From Streptomyces sp. SID3212 (GTDB lineage: Bacteria; Actinomycetota; Actinomycetes; Streptomycetales; Streptomycetaceae), in NCBI RefSeq assembly GCF_009865405.1, contig NZ_WWJY01000902.1, positions 1 to 32,994 on the forward strand: a DNA stretch of 32,994 nucleotides. The letters are read 5' to 3'. The translations under genes were made by a program, and so were the position numbers. The notes under the pieces were generated by a model. The model made no database searches. It saw only the letters and a list, made by a program, of their open reading frames with translations, and had not been told where the DNA came from. This document shows, piece after piece, positions 1-7,776 of the stretch (the stretch's first letter is position 1; each line of letters opens with the position of its first letter).

Positions 1-1907
1 GCGTCCAGCAGCCGCGCGCCGGGAACTCCTGCCAGCGCGTCGGCCAGCCGCCGGCGCAGCGTCGCGAGCCGCGCGGGGTCCGCCTGCGGAGAGTCCGGGC
101 AGAGCAGCACGAGCAGCGGCACCGGCGACCGGCCGCACAACTGGGCCGCCCCGCCCGCGAATTCGTCCACCGTGCGCTCGGCGTCGTCTCCGAGCCAGTC
201 CTCGAGCCGCAGCAGTACGACGTTGCAGCCGGCCGAGTTGCGGCCGCTGTCGCCCGCCGGGTCGAGCAACTGCTGGAAGACCTGGCCGTAGTCGGCGCGC
301 ACGACCTCAAGTCCGAGGTCGAGGCGTTCGGTCCAGGCCCGCAGTCCGTCCTCCAGCGGGTCCGTGGTGAAGGTCGCCGAGACCACGAGCCGCCCGGCGG
401 CGGGTGGCGTCACGGCGTCGAACCGGTCGAGGAGCGTGACCTGCCCGGGCGTCGGCCCGGTGTCGAGGCCGGCCACCACGGCGGCGGCGACCTGTTCGGT
501 GGCCAGGACGGTGTCGGGGCCGAGTACGGAGTCGGAGAACGCCGTGCGCATCCGCCCGGGCCGTACGACGGTGCAGCCGAGCCCCGGCCGTTCGGCCGCG
601 GTCGCGCGCACCAGGCCTTCCAGGGCGAGCTTGGCGGTCACGTAGTGCGACCAGCCCGGTGGCGGGGACTCCACCCACGCGGTGGAGACGGCGACCAGAC
701 GGCCGGAGCCCTCCGCGAGGACGGGCAGGAGCGCCGCCAGCGGCACCCGGGCGAGTTCCAGTGCGTCGTGCAGGTAGTCGGCGGCGCGCCCGTCCGTCTC
801 CGGTTCCAGGGTGAGCGCGGTGACCGGCGGGAACGCGTTGAGCACCAGGACGTCCAGGCGTCCCCGCTCGGCGAGGATCCGCTCCCTGGCGGCCTGTGCC
901 CAGGACCGGTCGGCGGCGTCGCCGGGCAGCAGGTGCACCTGTTCGGCCTGCTCGCCGAGGGCGGCGCGGACCCGCGCGGCGTCGTCGGCGCTGCGGCGGT
1001 GGCCCAGGTAGACGGTGTAGCCCGCCAGGGCCAGGGCCTGCGTCAGGCTCGCGCCGAGCCCGCGGCTGCCACCGATCACCAGCGCGGTACGGCCGGTACC
1101 GGGGACGCCGGCCGGCAGCAGGTCGCGCAGGTGTGCGACGTCGGATTCGGGCACCGTCCGGCGGACCAGTGCCCGTACTTCGACGCGGCCGTGCCCGGGC
1201 AGCGCGCCCATCAGGTCGATCAGGCCGTAGCGGCCGTCGGCCTCGCGGACCTGGAGTTCACCGGCCGTCCCGGCGACGGAGTCGTCGAAGTGCACCGTGA
1301 TTCCGGAGACCAGCGCGTCCCGGCCCGGTATCTCCATGCCCGCCAGATAGCTTGCCCAGCCCAGCAGCAGGGCGTGCCGGGGAGAGACACCGGCGGAGTC
1401 GGCACCGGTGGCCCTCAGCAGTTCGCGCCACCGGCCGACCTCGGCGGGGCAGCCGGCCTCCCGCCGTTCCCCCACGTGTGTCCGCTCGACGGACACGCTG
1501 TCGCATTCCGTACGCCGGGGTCCCGCGACGTCCGCCGGGGCGTCGCCGCGGGGCCTGCCCGGCACGGTCCGTACGGCGACATCCAGCAACAGACGGCTTC
1601 CGTCGGTCACCCGGACGCTGAAGCCGTCCTCGGTCCGCTCGGCGGAACGCCGGTAGGTCTGGCCCGGATAGGCGGGCGCGTGGAACCGCGCGGTGATCCC
1701 CGTGATGCGGCGTGGGGTCCGCCTGCCGGGCAGCGCGGCCAGCGCGTGCAGGGTGACCAGCGCGCCGTGGGCGATGGGAGCTCCGAAGGAGGTCCTGGAC
1801 GCGTAACCGGCGTCGGTGTGCAGAGGGTTGACGTCACCGCTGGCGGCTGCGAAGCACCGCACGTCCTGCTCGGTGATACGGAACTCGGTCGCGGCCACCT
1901 GGGTCAC
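1..1907 (-). CDS. MaoC dehydratase / SDR ketoreductase / FkbH-N-like multidomain protein (partial, runs off left edge)
   Basis: The first 635 residues are visible and the C-terminus lies beyond position 1. Residues about 5-115 form a MaoC-type hot-dog with the hydratase-2 signature around ASGDVNPLH (D25, N27, H30), which suits (R)-3-hydroxyacyl thioester dehydration. Residues about 140-255 look like a second hot-dog (WASYLAGMEIPG at 184-195) without a visible D/H pair. Residues about 270-490 are a short-chain reductase with the NADP loop GGSRGLG (279-285) and candidate catalytic S408, Y422 and K426. From about 505 (SATFTTDPLEDGL, then GQVFQQLLDP at 541-550 and VVLLRLEDWL at 563-572) it resembles the N-terminal domain of FkbH/HAD-IIIC proteins. 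The GTG start overlaps the acyltransferase stop (GTGA), so translation is probably coupled. Inference: it performs ketoreduction and dehydration on carrier-bound intermediates in trans. The FkbH-N assignment is from memory of the motif. Confidence 0.82.
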   Translation of the reverse strand, partial: MTQVAATEFRITEQDVRCFAAASGDVNPLHTDAGYASRTSFGAPIAHGALVTLHALAALPGRRTPRRITGITARFHAPAYPGQTYRRSAERTEDGFSVRVTDGSRLLLDVAVRTVPGRPRGDAPADVAGPRRTECDSVSVERTHVGERREAGCPAEVGRWRELLRATGADSAGVSPRHALLLGWASYLAGMEIPGRDALVSGITVHFDDSVAGTAGELQVREADGRYGLIDLMGALPGHGRVEVRALVRRTVPESDVAHLRDLLPAGVPGTGRTALVIGGSRGLGASLTQALALAGYTVYLGHRRSADDAARVRAALGEQAEQVHLLPGDAADRSWAQAARERILAERGRLDVLVLNAFPPVTALTLEPETDGRAADYLHDALELARVPLAALLPVLAEGSGRLVAVSTAWVESPPPGWSHYVTAKLALEGLVRATAAERPGLGCTVVRPGRMRTAFSDSVLGPDTVLATEQVAAAVVAGLDTGPTPGQVTLLDRFDAVTPPAAGRLVVSATFTTDPLEDGLRAWTERLDLGLEVVRADYGQVFQQLLDPAGDSGRNSAGCNVVLLRLEDWLGDDAERTVDEFAGGAAQLCGRSPVPLLVLLCPDSPQADPARLATLRRRLADALAGVPGARLLD

Positions 1908-2764
1908 CTCTCCGCGCCGACCGGCGCCGCTTCACGGATCTTCCGGACCAGCCCGGTGAGCACCTGGCCCGGGCCGACCTCGTGGAGCACGGGTTCGGGC
2001 CGCTCCAGCAGGAACCGCACGGTCTCGGTCCACCGCACCGGTGAGGTGAGCTGCCGGCGCAGTTCGTCGGCGAGCCGGTCGTCGGTGTGCGGGCGGGCGG
2101 TGGTGTTGGCCACGACCGGGATGCGCAGCGGGGCGAGGCGGTACCGCCGCAGGGCCGTGCCGAACTCCTCGGCCGCCGTGGCCATGTGCCGGGAGTGGAA
2201 GGCCCCGCTGACCTTGAGCGGGATCACGGCCTCCGCCCGTCCGCCCAGGGACCGGCTTGCCTCCCGTACGTCCGCCGCGGAGCCGGAGATGACGATCTGG
2301 GTGGGGGCGTTGAGGTTGGCGATGTCCACCTCGGGGTGCTCCCGGAGTGCTTCGCGCAGCGCCTCCTCGGTCAGGCCGATGACCGCCGCCATCGCGCCGG
2401 GCCCCGCCTTGGCCATCGCCTCGGCCCGGTGCCGGACCAGTTCGAGTCCGGTGAGGAAGTCGAAGGCGCCGGCGGCGAACAAGGCCACGTACTCGCCGAG
2501 GCTGTGTCCGGCGACGAAGTCGGGTACCTCACCGCTCTCCCGTACCTGGTCCAGGTAGCCCAGCGCGCCGACGACGTAGAGCGAACACTGGGTGTAGCGG
2601 GTGTCGGTGAGCTTGTCGGCGGGCGCGTCGAGGCAGAGCTCCTCGACCGAGTAGCCGAGCAGCGCGTCCGCCCGCCGCACCAGGTGCGGATAGCGGGGGA
2701 ACAGGTCGCGTCCCATGCCCTGCCGGTGAGCGCCCTGGCCGGGGAAGAGATGGACGAGTGTCAT
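1904..2764 (-). CDS. Stand-alone malonyl-CoA:ACP transacylase (FabD-like, trans-AT)
   Basis: This is a 286-aa FabD-fold acyltransferase that would load malonyl units onto carrier proteins. It has the N-terminal LFPGQG loop (Q10), the nucleophile elbow GHSLG with S88, the LVRHR arginine region near 113, the NLNAPTQIVISG strand (150-161) and the catalytic H190 in SGAFHS. A GAFH-type motif is usual for malonyl rather than methylmalonyl specificity. A GTG at 2773 is also in frame, but the GGAG of the leader overlaps it and sits 8 bases before the ATG at 2764, so the ATG is preferred. The gene lies between the enoylreductase and the MaoC/KR gene, not beside fatty-acid synthase genes. It therefore more likely serves a trans-AT pathway than primary metabolism, although a housekeeping-like role cannot be excluded from sequence alone. 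Confidence 0.93.
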   Translation of the reverse strand: MTLVHLFPGQGAHRQGMGRDLFPRYPHLVRRADALLGYSVEELCLDAPADKLTDTRYTQCSLYVVGALGYLDQVRESGEVPDFVAGHSLGEYVALFAAGAFDFLTGLELVRHRAEAMAKAGPGAMAAVIGLTEEALREALREHPEVDIANLNAPTQIVISGSAADVREASRSLGGRAEAVIPLKVSGAFHSRHMATAAEEFGTALRRYRLAPLRIPVVANTTARPHTDDRLADELRRQLTSPVRWTETVRFLLERPEPVLHEVGPGQVLTGLVRKIREAAPVGAER

Positions 2765-2825
2765 GACGGTCACTCCGAGGGGTCGGTGAGCCGGTGGGTG
2801 GCCGGGGGACGGTGGACGGCCACGG

Positions 2826-4205
2826 TCATTTCGGGGCCAGCCGGGCCAGCCGGAGGTGGAGCAGCGTCGCGGCTTCGGCCATCAGCAGGTCGGCGAGTGT
2901 GTCCGGGTGGCGGGCGCGCCAGTTCTCCAGGGACGTACCGGCGACGAACCCGTTGAAAGCTCCCATGGCGGGTCCGCAGGCCACCTGGTAGTCCACCCGC
3001 CGCTCACTCGCGCCCGCCATCGCCAGCCGTGTGGAGTGCACGAAGTACCACTTGAAGACCAGGGCCATCCGGTGTTTGGGGTCACCTTCGGCGCGGGCCA
3101 GTTCGAGGGGGTCGCGGGTCGCGTAGTGAGCGGCGGTCTCCTGCCAGATCTCCTCGAAGCTACGCCTGAAGAAACGATCCTCCAGCTGACGACGGGTGGC
3201 GGCGTCGATGGCCTCCAGGGAGTCGTACCGCCGGTAGAGCTCGTAGAGCTTGTTGGCACGGGCGGGAAAGAGGAGCCCTCTGCCGAGCACCTGCGCCCTG
3301 GCACCGATCTCCAGCATGTCCCCGGCCGGGACCATGGTGGTGTCCTGCACACCGGCGGCCTGGAGAAGGTCCTTCACGTCGTCGGCGGTGCCCGCCTCCA
3401 CCGTGCACTGGTTGATGCTGCCGGTCAGCACGAAGTCGGCACCCAGCAGGAAGACCGCGGCCACCGCCTCCGGCGTGCCTATGCCACCGGCCGCACCGAC
3501 ACACACCGTCCGCCCCCGCGCGGTACGGTCCCGCATGCGGACGATCTCGGGCAGCAGGGTGATGAGCTGCCGCTGGTCGGTGTGGCCGCCCGAGTCCCCC
3601 TCGACACACAGGTCGTCCGCCATCGGCACGTACGGCGCCAGCGCCGCCTCCTCCGCGCCGATGGCCGCCGAGGAGGCGAGCGAGGAGACCAGATGGGCCG
3701 GCGCGGACGTGAGGAACGCCCGGGCGGCCTCGGGCCGGGAGACCTTGCCCATCACGGAGTTCGGCACGACGACGGAGCCGTCGGGGGCCCGGTGCACACC
3801 GCTGAGCCGGTAGCGGACGAGGGCCGCGCTCGGCTGGACGAACGCGGCGGCCTCGACCCGCCGTACCCGCCGCGCGAGGAAGAGGTCGACCGCCCTCTCC
3901 TCGCGGCGCGGATCCTCGGGGTTGGCCAGCAGGTTCATGCCGTACGGGCCGTCCGGGCCCACGGCGGCGCGGATCCGCCCGATCGCCTCGTCGATGTGTT
4001 CCGGCCGCAGGCCCCCGGTGCCGAAGTAGCCGAGCAGGCCGGCCCGTCCCATCCGGCCGACGAGCGCCGCCGACGCGATGCCCTTGTACATCGAGCCGGA
4101 GACGTACGCGAGGCGCACACCGTGACGACGGCGGAACTCCGCGCTGCCGAGCGCCTCGGCGGGCTGCCGGACTCCGGCGGGTGCGAACCCGTCCAGGGTG
4201 GTCAT
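2826..4205 (-). CDS. PfaD-family trans-acting enoylreductase
   Basis: This 459-aa protein belongs to the PfaD branch of the nitronate-monooxygenase-like FMN TIM barrels. These proteins reduce enoyl-ACP intermediates in PUFA synthases and trans-AT polyketide synthases. Visible signatures are YVSGSMYKGIAS (34-45), the flavin-site segment EGDSGGHTD (202-210), the phosphate loop GAAGGIGTPEA (237-247) and TGSINQCTVEAG (261-272). The long alpha-helical C-terminal part typical of PfaD follows, with WYFVHSTRLAM near 386-396. The ATG overlaps the stop of the upstream phosphopantetheinyl transferase (ATGA), and a GAGGAG lies about 10 bases before it. A 61-base gap separates it from the acyltransferase ATG. 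Being free-standing rather than fused to an acyltransferase, it fits a dissociated pathway. Without a ketosynthase in view, PUFA-type and polyketide-type products cannot be told apart. Confidence 0.94.
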   Translation of the reverse strand: MTTLDGFAPAGVRQPAEALGSAEFRRRHGVRLAYVSGSMYKGIASAALVGRMGRAGLLGYFGTGGLRPEHIDEAIGRIRAAVGPDGPYGMNLLANPEDPRREERAVDLFLARRVRRVEAAAFVQPSAALVRYRLSGVHRAPDGSVVVPNSVMGKVSRPEAARAFLTSAPAHLVSSLASSAAIGAEEAALAPYVPMADDLCVEGDSGGHTDQRQLITLLPEIVRMRDRTARGRTVCVGAAGGIGTPEAVAAVFLLGADFVLTGSINQCTVEAGTADDVKDLLQAAGVQDTTMVPAGDMLEIGARAQVLGRGLLFPARANKLYELYRRYDSLEAIDAATRRQLEDRFFRRSFEEIWQETAAHYATRDPLELARAEGDPKHRMALVFKWYFVHSTRLAMAGASERRVDYQVACGPAMGAFNGFVAGTSLENWRARHPDTLADLLMAEAATLLHLRLARLAPK

Positions 4206-4957
4206 GTCTCCCGTACTCCTCGGATAGGCACTGCGGTCGTGGGTCTGGCACCGCGCACGCACAGAGCGGCGCGGAAGCCCGCTGGGGCGTCGAGGCAGTG
4301 GCACGTCCAGAACTCCGGCGCGGGCACGGCGGCGCTCCGGCCCAGCGACGGCCGGGCGTCCCGCCAGGAGAAGTCCACCTCCGCGAACGGAAGGCGCAGT
4401 CCGACGCCCATGGCCTTGGCCAGGGCCTCCTTGAGGGCCCACAACTGGATGAACTCGGCCTGCCGCCGCTCCTCGGGCAGGGCGGCCAGCCTTCCGCGTT
4501 CGCCAGGGGAGAGGCAGTTGCGCGGCAATGCCCGGGGGTCGTCCGTCTCCCGCAGCCGTTCGATGTCCACCCCGACCCTCCGGCGCGCCGAGACGGCGAC
4601 CACACAGGTGCCCGCCGAATGGGAGAGGCTGAACTCCCGTTCGTCGCCGAAGCGGCGGGCGATCCGGGGCTTGCCGTACCGCTCCTCGGTGAAGTCCCAG
4701 CTCCGCGGCGGTACCGACGTGCCTTCCGACAAGGAGTGCCTCAGCAGCCAGTGGGCGAGGACGTATTCGTTCCGGTCGGTCCGGCGCAGGAAGCGACTGG
4801 CCCGCTGTTGTTCCCGGTCGGAGAGCGACCGGAACCGTTCCCGGCCGGCCTCGTCGTCCACCGTCACCGGGAGCCGGGCGAGGCGCAGTACGACATCGGG
4901 TTCGGGGGACGGCAGCTTCTCGATCAGCCGCCGCGGACCGTCCCGGACCCCTGTCAC
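4202..4957 (-). CDS. Sfp-type 4'-phosphopantetheinyl transferase
   Basis: This 251-aa enzyme is predicted to move the phosphopantetheine arm from CoA to a serine of apo carrier proteins. The family signatures are all present: YGKP (94-97), FSLSHS (109-114), the Mg-binding GVDIER (129-134) and WALKEALAKAMG (173-184) with the conserved W/KE pair. The length matches Sfp/Gsp-type enzymes rather than the short AcpS type. The GTG start overlaps the stop of the upstream regulator (GTGA), and its own stop overlaps the PfaD start (ATGA). Expression is thus locked to the regulator and the enoylreductase. In PUFA loci the corresponding gene is pfaE. Its position here suggests a dedicated carrier-protein activator for the cluster, but Sfp-type enzymes are often promiscuous. 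Confidence 0.95.
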   Translation of the reverse strand: MTGVRDGPRRLIEKLPSPEPDVVLRLARLPVTVDDEAGRERFRSLSDREQQRASRFLRRTDRNEYVLAHWLLRHSLSEGTSVPPRSWDFTEERYGKPRIARRFGDEREFSLSHSAGTCVVAVSARRRVGVDIERLRETDDPRALPRNCLSPGERGRLAALPEERRQAEFIQLWALKEALAKAMGVGLRLPFAEVDFSWRDARPSLGRSAAVPAPEFWTCHCLDAPAGFRAALCVRGARPTTAVPIRGVRET

Positions 4958-5478
4958 GAGGCCTTGGCCGCGGCCTGTTCCTGAGCCGAGTAACTGGCCA
5001 GCAGCTCCGGGACCTCCCTGGCGATGAAGCCGAAGAGGTGCTGAGTACGGTCCAGGCGCTGACGCCGCTCCGCGTCCTCGTCCTTGAGGGTGTGCTGGGC
5101 GTCGCGCAGGATCCGGTCGAACTCCGGGATGTTGGCGAAGACTTCGAGGACGGCGTTGGGCCAGGACTCGCTGTTCATGTGAAGGGCGTACTCGTCGGTC
5201 CCCGGGATGTCCCTGCGGAGCACCACGTGGGCGGGCACGAGCTGGTCGGCGACCCGGTCGATCGCCTCACGGGTGGTGCCCAGGCGCTCCACCAGCTCGG
5301 CGGTCGTCTGCTCGGTCGGGTCACTGATGATCAGCCAGCCGATGACACGTCCGCGCTCGTGCGGCATGCCGTCGTTCTGCCAGTAGTAGTCGGCGACTCC
5401 GTTGACGATGATGCGCTCACCCTCGGTGAGGCCGGGCAGCTCTGCGTCTTCGCTTCCACCGGTCGGATCGGTACCCAT
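4954..5478 (-). CDS. GbsR/MarR-like winged-helix transcriptional regulator
   Basis: This is a 174-aa protein with a winged-helix region at about residues 40-92. RGRVIGWLIISDP (42-54) is typical of GbsR-type members of the MarR superfamily, followed by the helix-turn-helix around ELVERLGTTREAIDRVADQL (61-80). An alpha-helical C-terminal half (about 110-165) probably dimerises. The reading frame stays open to 5694, but the upstream part has no family resemblance and would cover the palindrome at 5638-5655. The ATG at 5478 is therefore preferred, although its ribosome site (GGCGGA) is modest. The gene heads the biosynthetic operon and is coupled to the phosphopantetheinyl transferase by a GTGA overlap. 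It probably regulates its own operon and perhaps the divergent SARP gene. The ligand is unknown. Confidence 0.83.
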   Translation of the reverse strand: MGTDPTGGSEDAELPGLTEGERIIVNGVADYYWQNDGMPHERGRVIGWLIISDPTEQTTAELVERLGTTREAIDRVADQLVPAHVVLRRDIPGTDEYALHMNSESWPNAVLEVFANIPEFDRILRDAQHTLKDEDAERRQRLDRTQHLFGFIAREVPELLASYSAQEQAAAKAS

Positions 5479-5637
5479 GGGTGTCCGCCAATCTTGTCGG
5501 GCAGTCGGCCTGCATCGGTCGTGAAGACCTCTGGTCGGTGGCCCCATGCTGTCCGACGGACGTGAAGCAAACCTGCCAGGAATCTGTAATGGCTGATGAC
5601 ATACCCCTTGCCCGGCCCCTGGGCCGTGGCCGCCTAC

Positions 5638-5655
5638 CGTGACGGCTCCGTCACG
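5638..5655. promoter_or_regulatory. Perfect 8-2-8 palindrome, candidate operator
   Basis: CGTGACGG and CCGTCACG form perfect inverted 8-base arms separated by CT. The site lies in the 236-base spacer between the divergent GbsR/MarR-like gene (start 5478) and the SARP gene (start 5715). Size and symmetry fit a dimeric winged-helix repressor. It is 60 bases before the SARP start and 160 bases before the regulator start, so it could control either promoter. Binding is inferred. I see no convincing -35/-10 pair in this spacer. Confidence 0.5.
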
Positions 5656-5714
5656 TGCTGAGATGAGCGGCGTGGTCCTGACAAGCTCCGCCATCTACCG
5701 GTGAAGGAACGGCT

Positions 5715-7619
5715 GTGTCTCATGCCATCGGTTTCAACCTGCTGGGAGCCATGACCGCGCATCAGGGGAACCGGCAGATCAGGCTCGGACCTGCGAAGCA
5801 GCAGTGTGTCCTGGCGGCCCTGCTGATCGACGCGAACCGGGTCATCCCCATGGACGCGCTGCTCGACCGTGTATGGCACGAGAACCTTCCGCCCACCGGC
5901 CGAGCGGTCCTGTACAGCTACGTCGCGCGCCTCCGCCAACTGCTGCACGCCGCCGGGCAGGGCGGTGAGCCGGCCGACGTGCCCGCCATCGTCCGCTCGT
6001 CGGGCGGCTACATGGCCCGTGTGTACCTGTCGCAGGTCGACCTGCACCGTTTCCGCAGCCTCGTCGTCTCCGCCCGTAGCTTCGCCTCCGATCCCGCGGC
6101 CGCCTGCGAGCGTTACCGGACCGCGCTGGGGCTCTGGCGTGGCGAACCACTGCCGGGCCTCACCGGCCCCTGGGTGGAGGCGGTGCGGGAGTCCCTCTCC
6201 GCCGAGCGGACGGCTGCGCTGATGGAATGCCACGCCGCGGAACTGCGCGCCGGACGGCATTTCACCCTGCTGCCGGAATTGGAAAACGTTGCCAAGGACC
6301 GCCCGCACGACGAGGTCTCGCTGCGGCACCTGATGACGGCTCTGCACCGCAGTGGCCGCAGCGCCGAGGCCGTGGCCCGCTACGACCGCACCCGCCGTCT
6401 GCTCTCCGAGGAGCTGGGCGTCGACCCGAGCCCGGCCACCCAGGAGCTGTACCAGGAGTTACTCCGGGCAACCGACACGCACACCCTCGACGGGGCCGGC
6501 GGCGCGGCGTCCCGCGAGCCGGCCGCCCGGCCGTGCCCGATCACCCGGCCCGCTCAATTACCCTCGCTCTGCCGCGCGTTCACCGGACGCGATCAGGAAT
6601 TACGCTTTCTTGACGCTGTTCTGACGGCGTCGCCGTACGAATCCGGACAGTCCCGCACCGTGCTCCTGGAAGGGATGGCGGGCATCGGCAAGACCACCCT
6701 CGCCCTTCAGTGGTCGCACCGCGCCCGCGAGCGGTTCCCGGACGGGCAGCTGTACCTGGACCTGCACGGCAGTGATCCGCACCGGCCTCCGTTGTCCTCC
6801 TCGGCCGCCCTCCAGCGCTGCCTGCGGCACCTCGGCGTTCCCGCCTCGCTCATCCAGGGAGACGTGGACGAGGTCGCCGCGCTGTGGCGTTCGGTCGTCG
6901 CGGACCAGCGGCTGCTCCTGGTGCTCGACGACGCCGCCTCCGCCGACCAGGTCGAACCCCTGCTGCCCGGCGGCCGCGGCTGCGCCACCCTCATCACGAG
7001 CCGGGGACGCCTCGACCGTCTGGCGGTCCGCCACGACGTCCACCCGCTGACCGTGCCGAACCTGCCTCCCGACAAGGCCACCGACCTGCTGACGGCTCTC
7101 GTCGGACCGTCCCGCACCGACGCGGAACCCGAGGCCGCCGCTCTGCTGGCGGAGGCCTGCGGCGGGCTTCCCTACGCCTTTCAGGTGCTCGCCATCCGGT
7201 TGCAGCGCCGCCCCCGGGAGCCGCTGTCCGCCACGGTGGCCCAACTGGAGCGCACCTCTCCCCTGGACCTGCTCCGGACCGGTGCTTCCGGTTCCACCTC
7301 GGTCCGCGCCTTGCTGGACACGTCCTTCGAGGCCCTGCCCAGTGAGGCGCGGCGCGCCTTCCCCAGTCTGGGAACGCTGTCGGCCGCCCCCTTCCGGGCG
7401 GAGGAGTTCGCCGCGCGCGCGAAGTGCACGCCCTTGGAGGCGCAGGACATCCTCAGTGCGCTCGCCGAGGAGCACCTGCTGGACGACAGAGGTTCACACA
7501 CGTACGCGGCCAGCGCACTGGTCCGCTCCTACGCGAGGACCGTGGGCCGCGCGGCCTCGTCGGCTCACCCGCCCTCGAACAACGAGGCCACCACGGTCGC
7601 GTGCCGTCAGGGGAGTTGA
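5715..7619 (+). CDS. AfsR/SARP-family regulator: winged helix, BTAD, NB-ARC ATPase
   Basis: This is a 634-aa transcriptional activator of the large SARP type. Residues about 5-100 form the OmpR-like DNA-binding domain (KQQCVLAALLIDANRVI, then ARLRQLL near 71-77). Residues about 105-255 form the BTAD domain (LWRGEPLPG near 140-148, ending LGVDPSPATQELYQ). Residues about 285-560 form an NB-ARC module with Walker A GMAGIGKTT (320-328) and Walker B RLLLVLDDA (398-406). Unlike AfsR itself, no long TPR region follows. The GTG start has AAGGAAC about 6 bases upstream. Three TTA leucine codons occur at 6459, 6558 and 6600 (residues 249, 282, 296), clustered at the BTAD/NB-ARC linker, which suggests dependence on the bldA tRNA. 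It is divergent from the trans-AT operon and is its most likely pathway activator. Confidence 0.93.
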   Translation: MSHAIGFNLLGAMTAHQGNRQIRLGPAKQQCVLAALLIDANRVIPMDALLDRVWHENLPPTGRAVLYSYVARLRQLLHAAGQGGEPADVPAIVRSSGGYMARVYLSQVDLHRFRSLVVSARSFASDPAAACERYRTALGLWRGEPLPGLTGPWVEAVRESLSAERTAALMECHAAELRAGRHFTLLPELENVAKDRPHDEVSLRHLMTALHRSGRSAEAVARYDRTRRLLSEELGVDPSPATQELYQELLRATDTHTLDGAGGAASREPAARPCPITRPAQLPSLCRAFTGRDQELRFLDAVLTASPYESGQSRTVLLEGMAGIGKTTLALQWSHRARERFPDGQLYLDLHGSDPHRPPLSSSAALQRCLRHLGVPASLIQGDVDEVAALWRSVVADQRLLLVLDDAASADQVEPLLPGGRGCATLITSRGRLDRLAVRHDVHPLTVPNLPPDKATDLLTALVGPSRTDAEPEAAALLAEACGGLPYAFQVLAIRLQRRPREPLSATVAQLERTSPLDLLRTGASGSTSVRALLDTSFEALPSEARRAFPSLGTLSAAPFRAEEFAARAKCTPLEAQDILSALAEEHLLDDRGSHTYAASALVRSYARTVGRAASSAHPPSNNEATTVACRQGS

Positions 7620-7641
7620 CCCGCACGGTGTTCCGTACGGG
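7620..7641 (+). terminator. Hairpin immediately after the SARP stop codon
   Basis: CCCGCACGG and CCGTACGGG pair over 8 of 9 positions around a TGTT loop and begin at the base after the SARP TGA. There is no U-tract, which is usual for Streptomyces terminators. The rest of the 157-base convergent spacer up to 7776 shows nothing else I can support. Confidence 0.45.
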
Positions 7642-7776
7642 CCTTGGCGGGCCCGGGCCTCCGGGTGGGTGAGATCCGCCGCGCAGCCGAACGTGGTGGT
7701 GCCCCTCGGTGACCGGCCGTCAGGCGGTCGTCAGGAAGACGCAGGCCGGGCCGACCAGCGGGACGAACGAGTGTGT

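Noticed and set aside
645..2558. Long plus-strand open frame (637 codons) opposite the acyltransferase and MaoC/KR genes
   Set aside because: Low-complexity Gly/Arg/Ala/Val composition with no domain; it mirrors the G/C third positions of the minus-strand genes.
2856..5027. Plus-strand open frame of 723 codons
   Set aside because: Antisense shadow of the PfaD and phosphopantetheinyl transferase genes, which carry clear family motifs on the other strand.
5479..5694. Upstream extension of the GbsR/MarR-like regulator to 5694
   Set aside because: The extra residues have no family resemblance and would place the operator palindrome inside the coding sequence.
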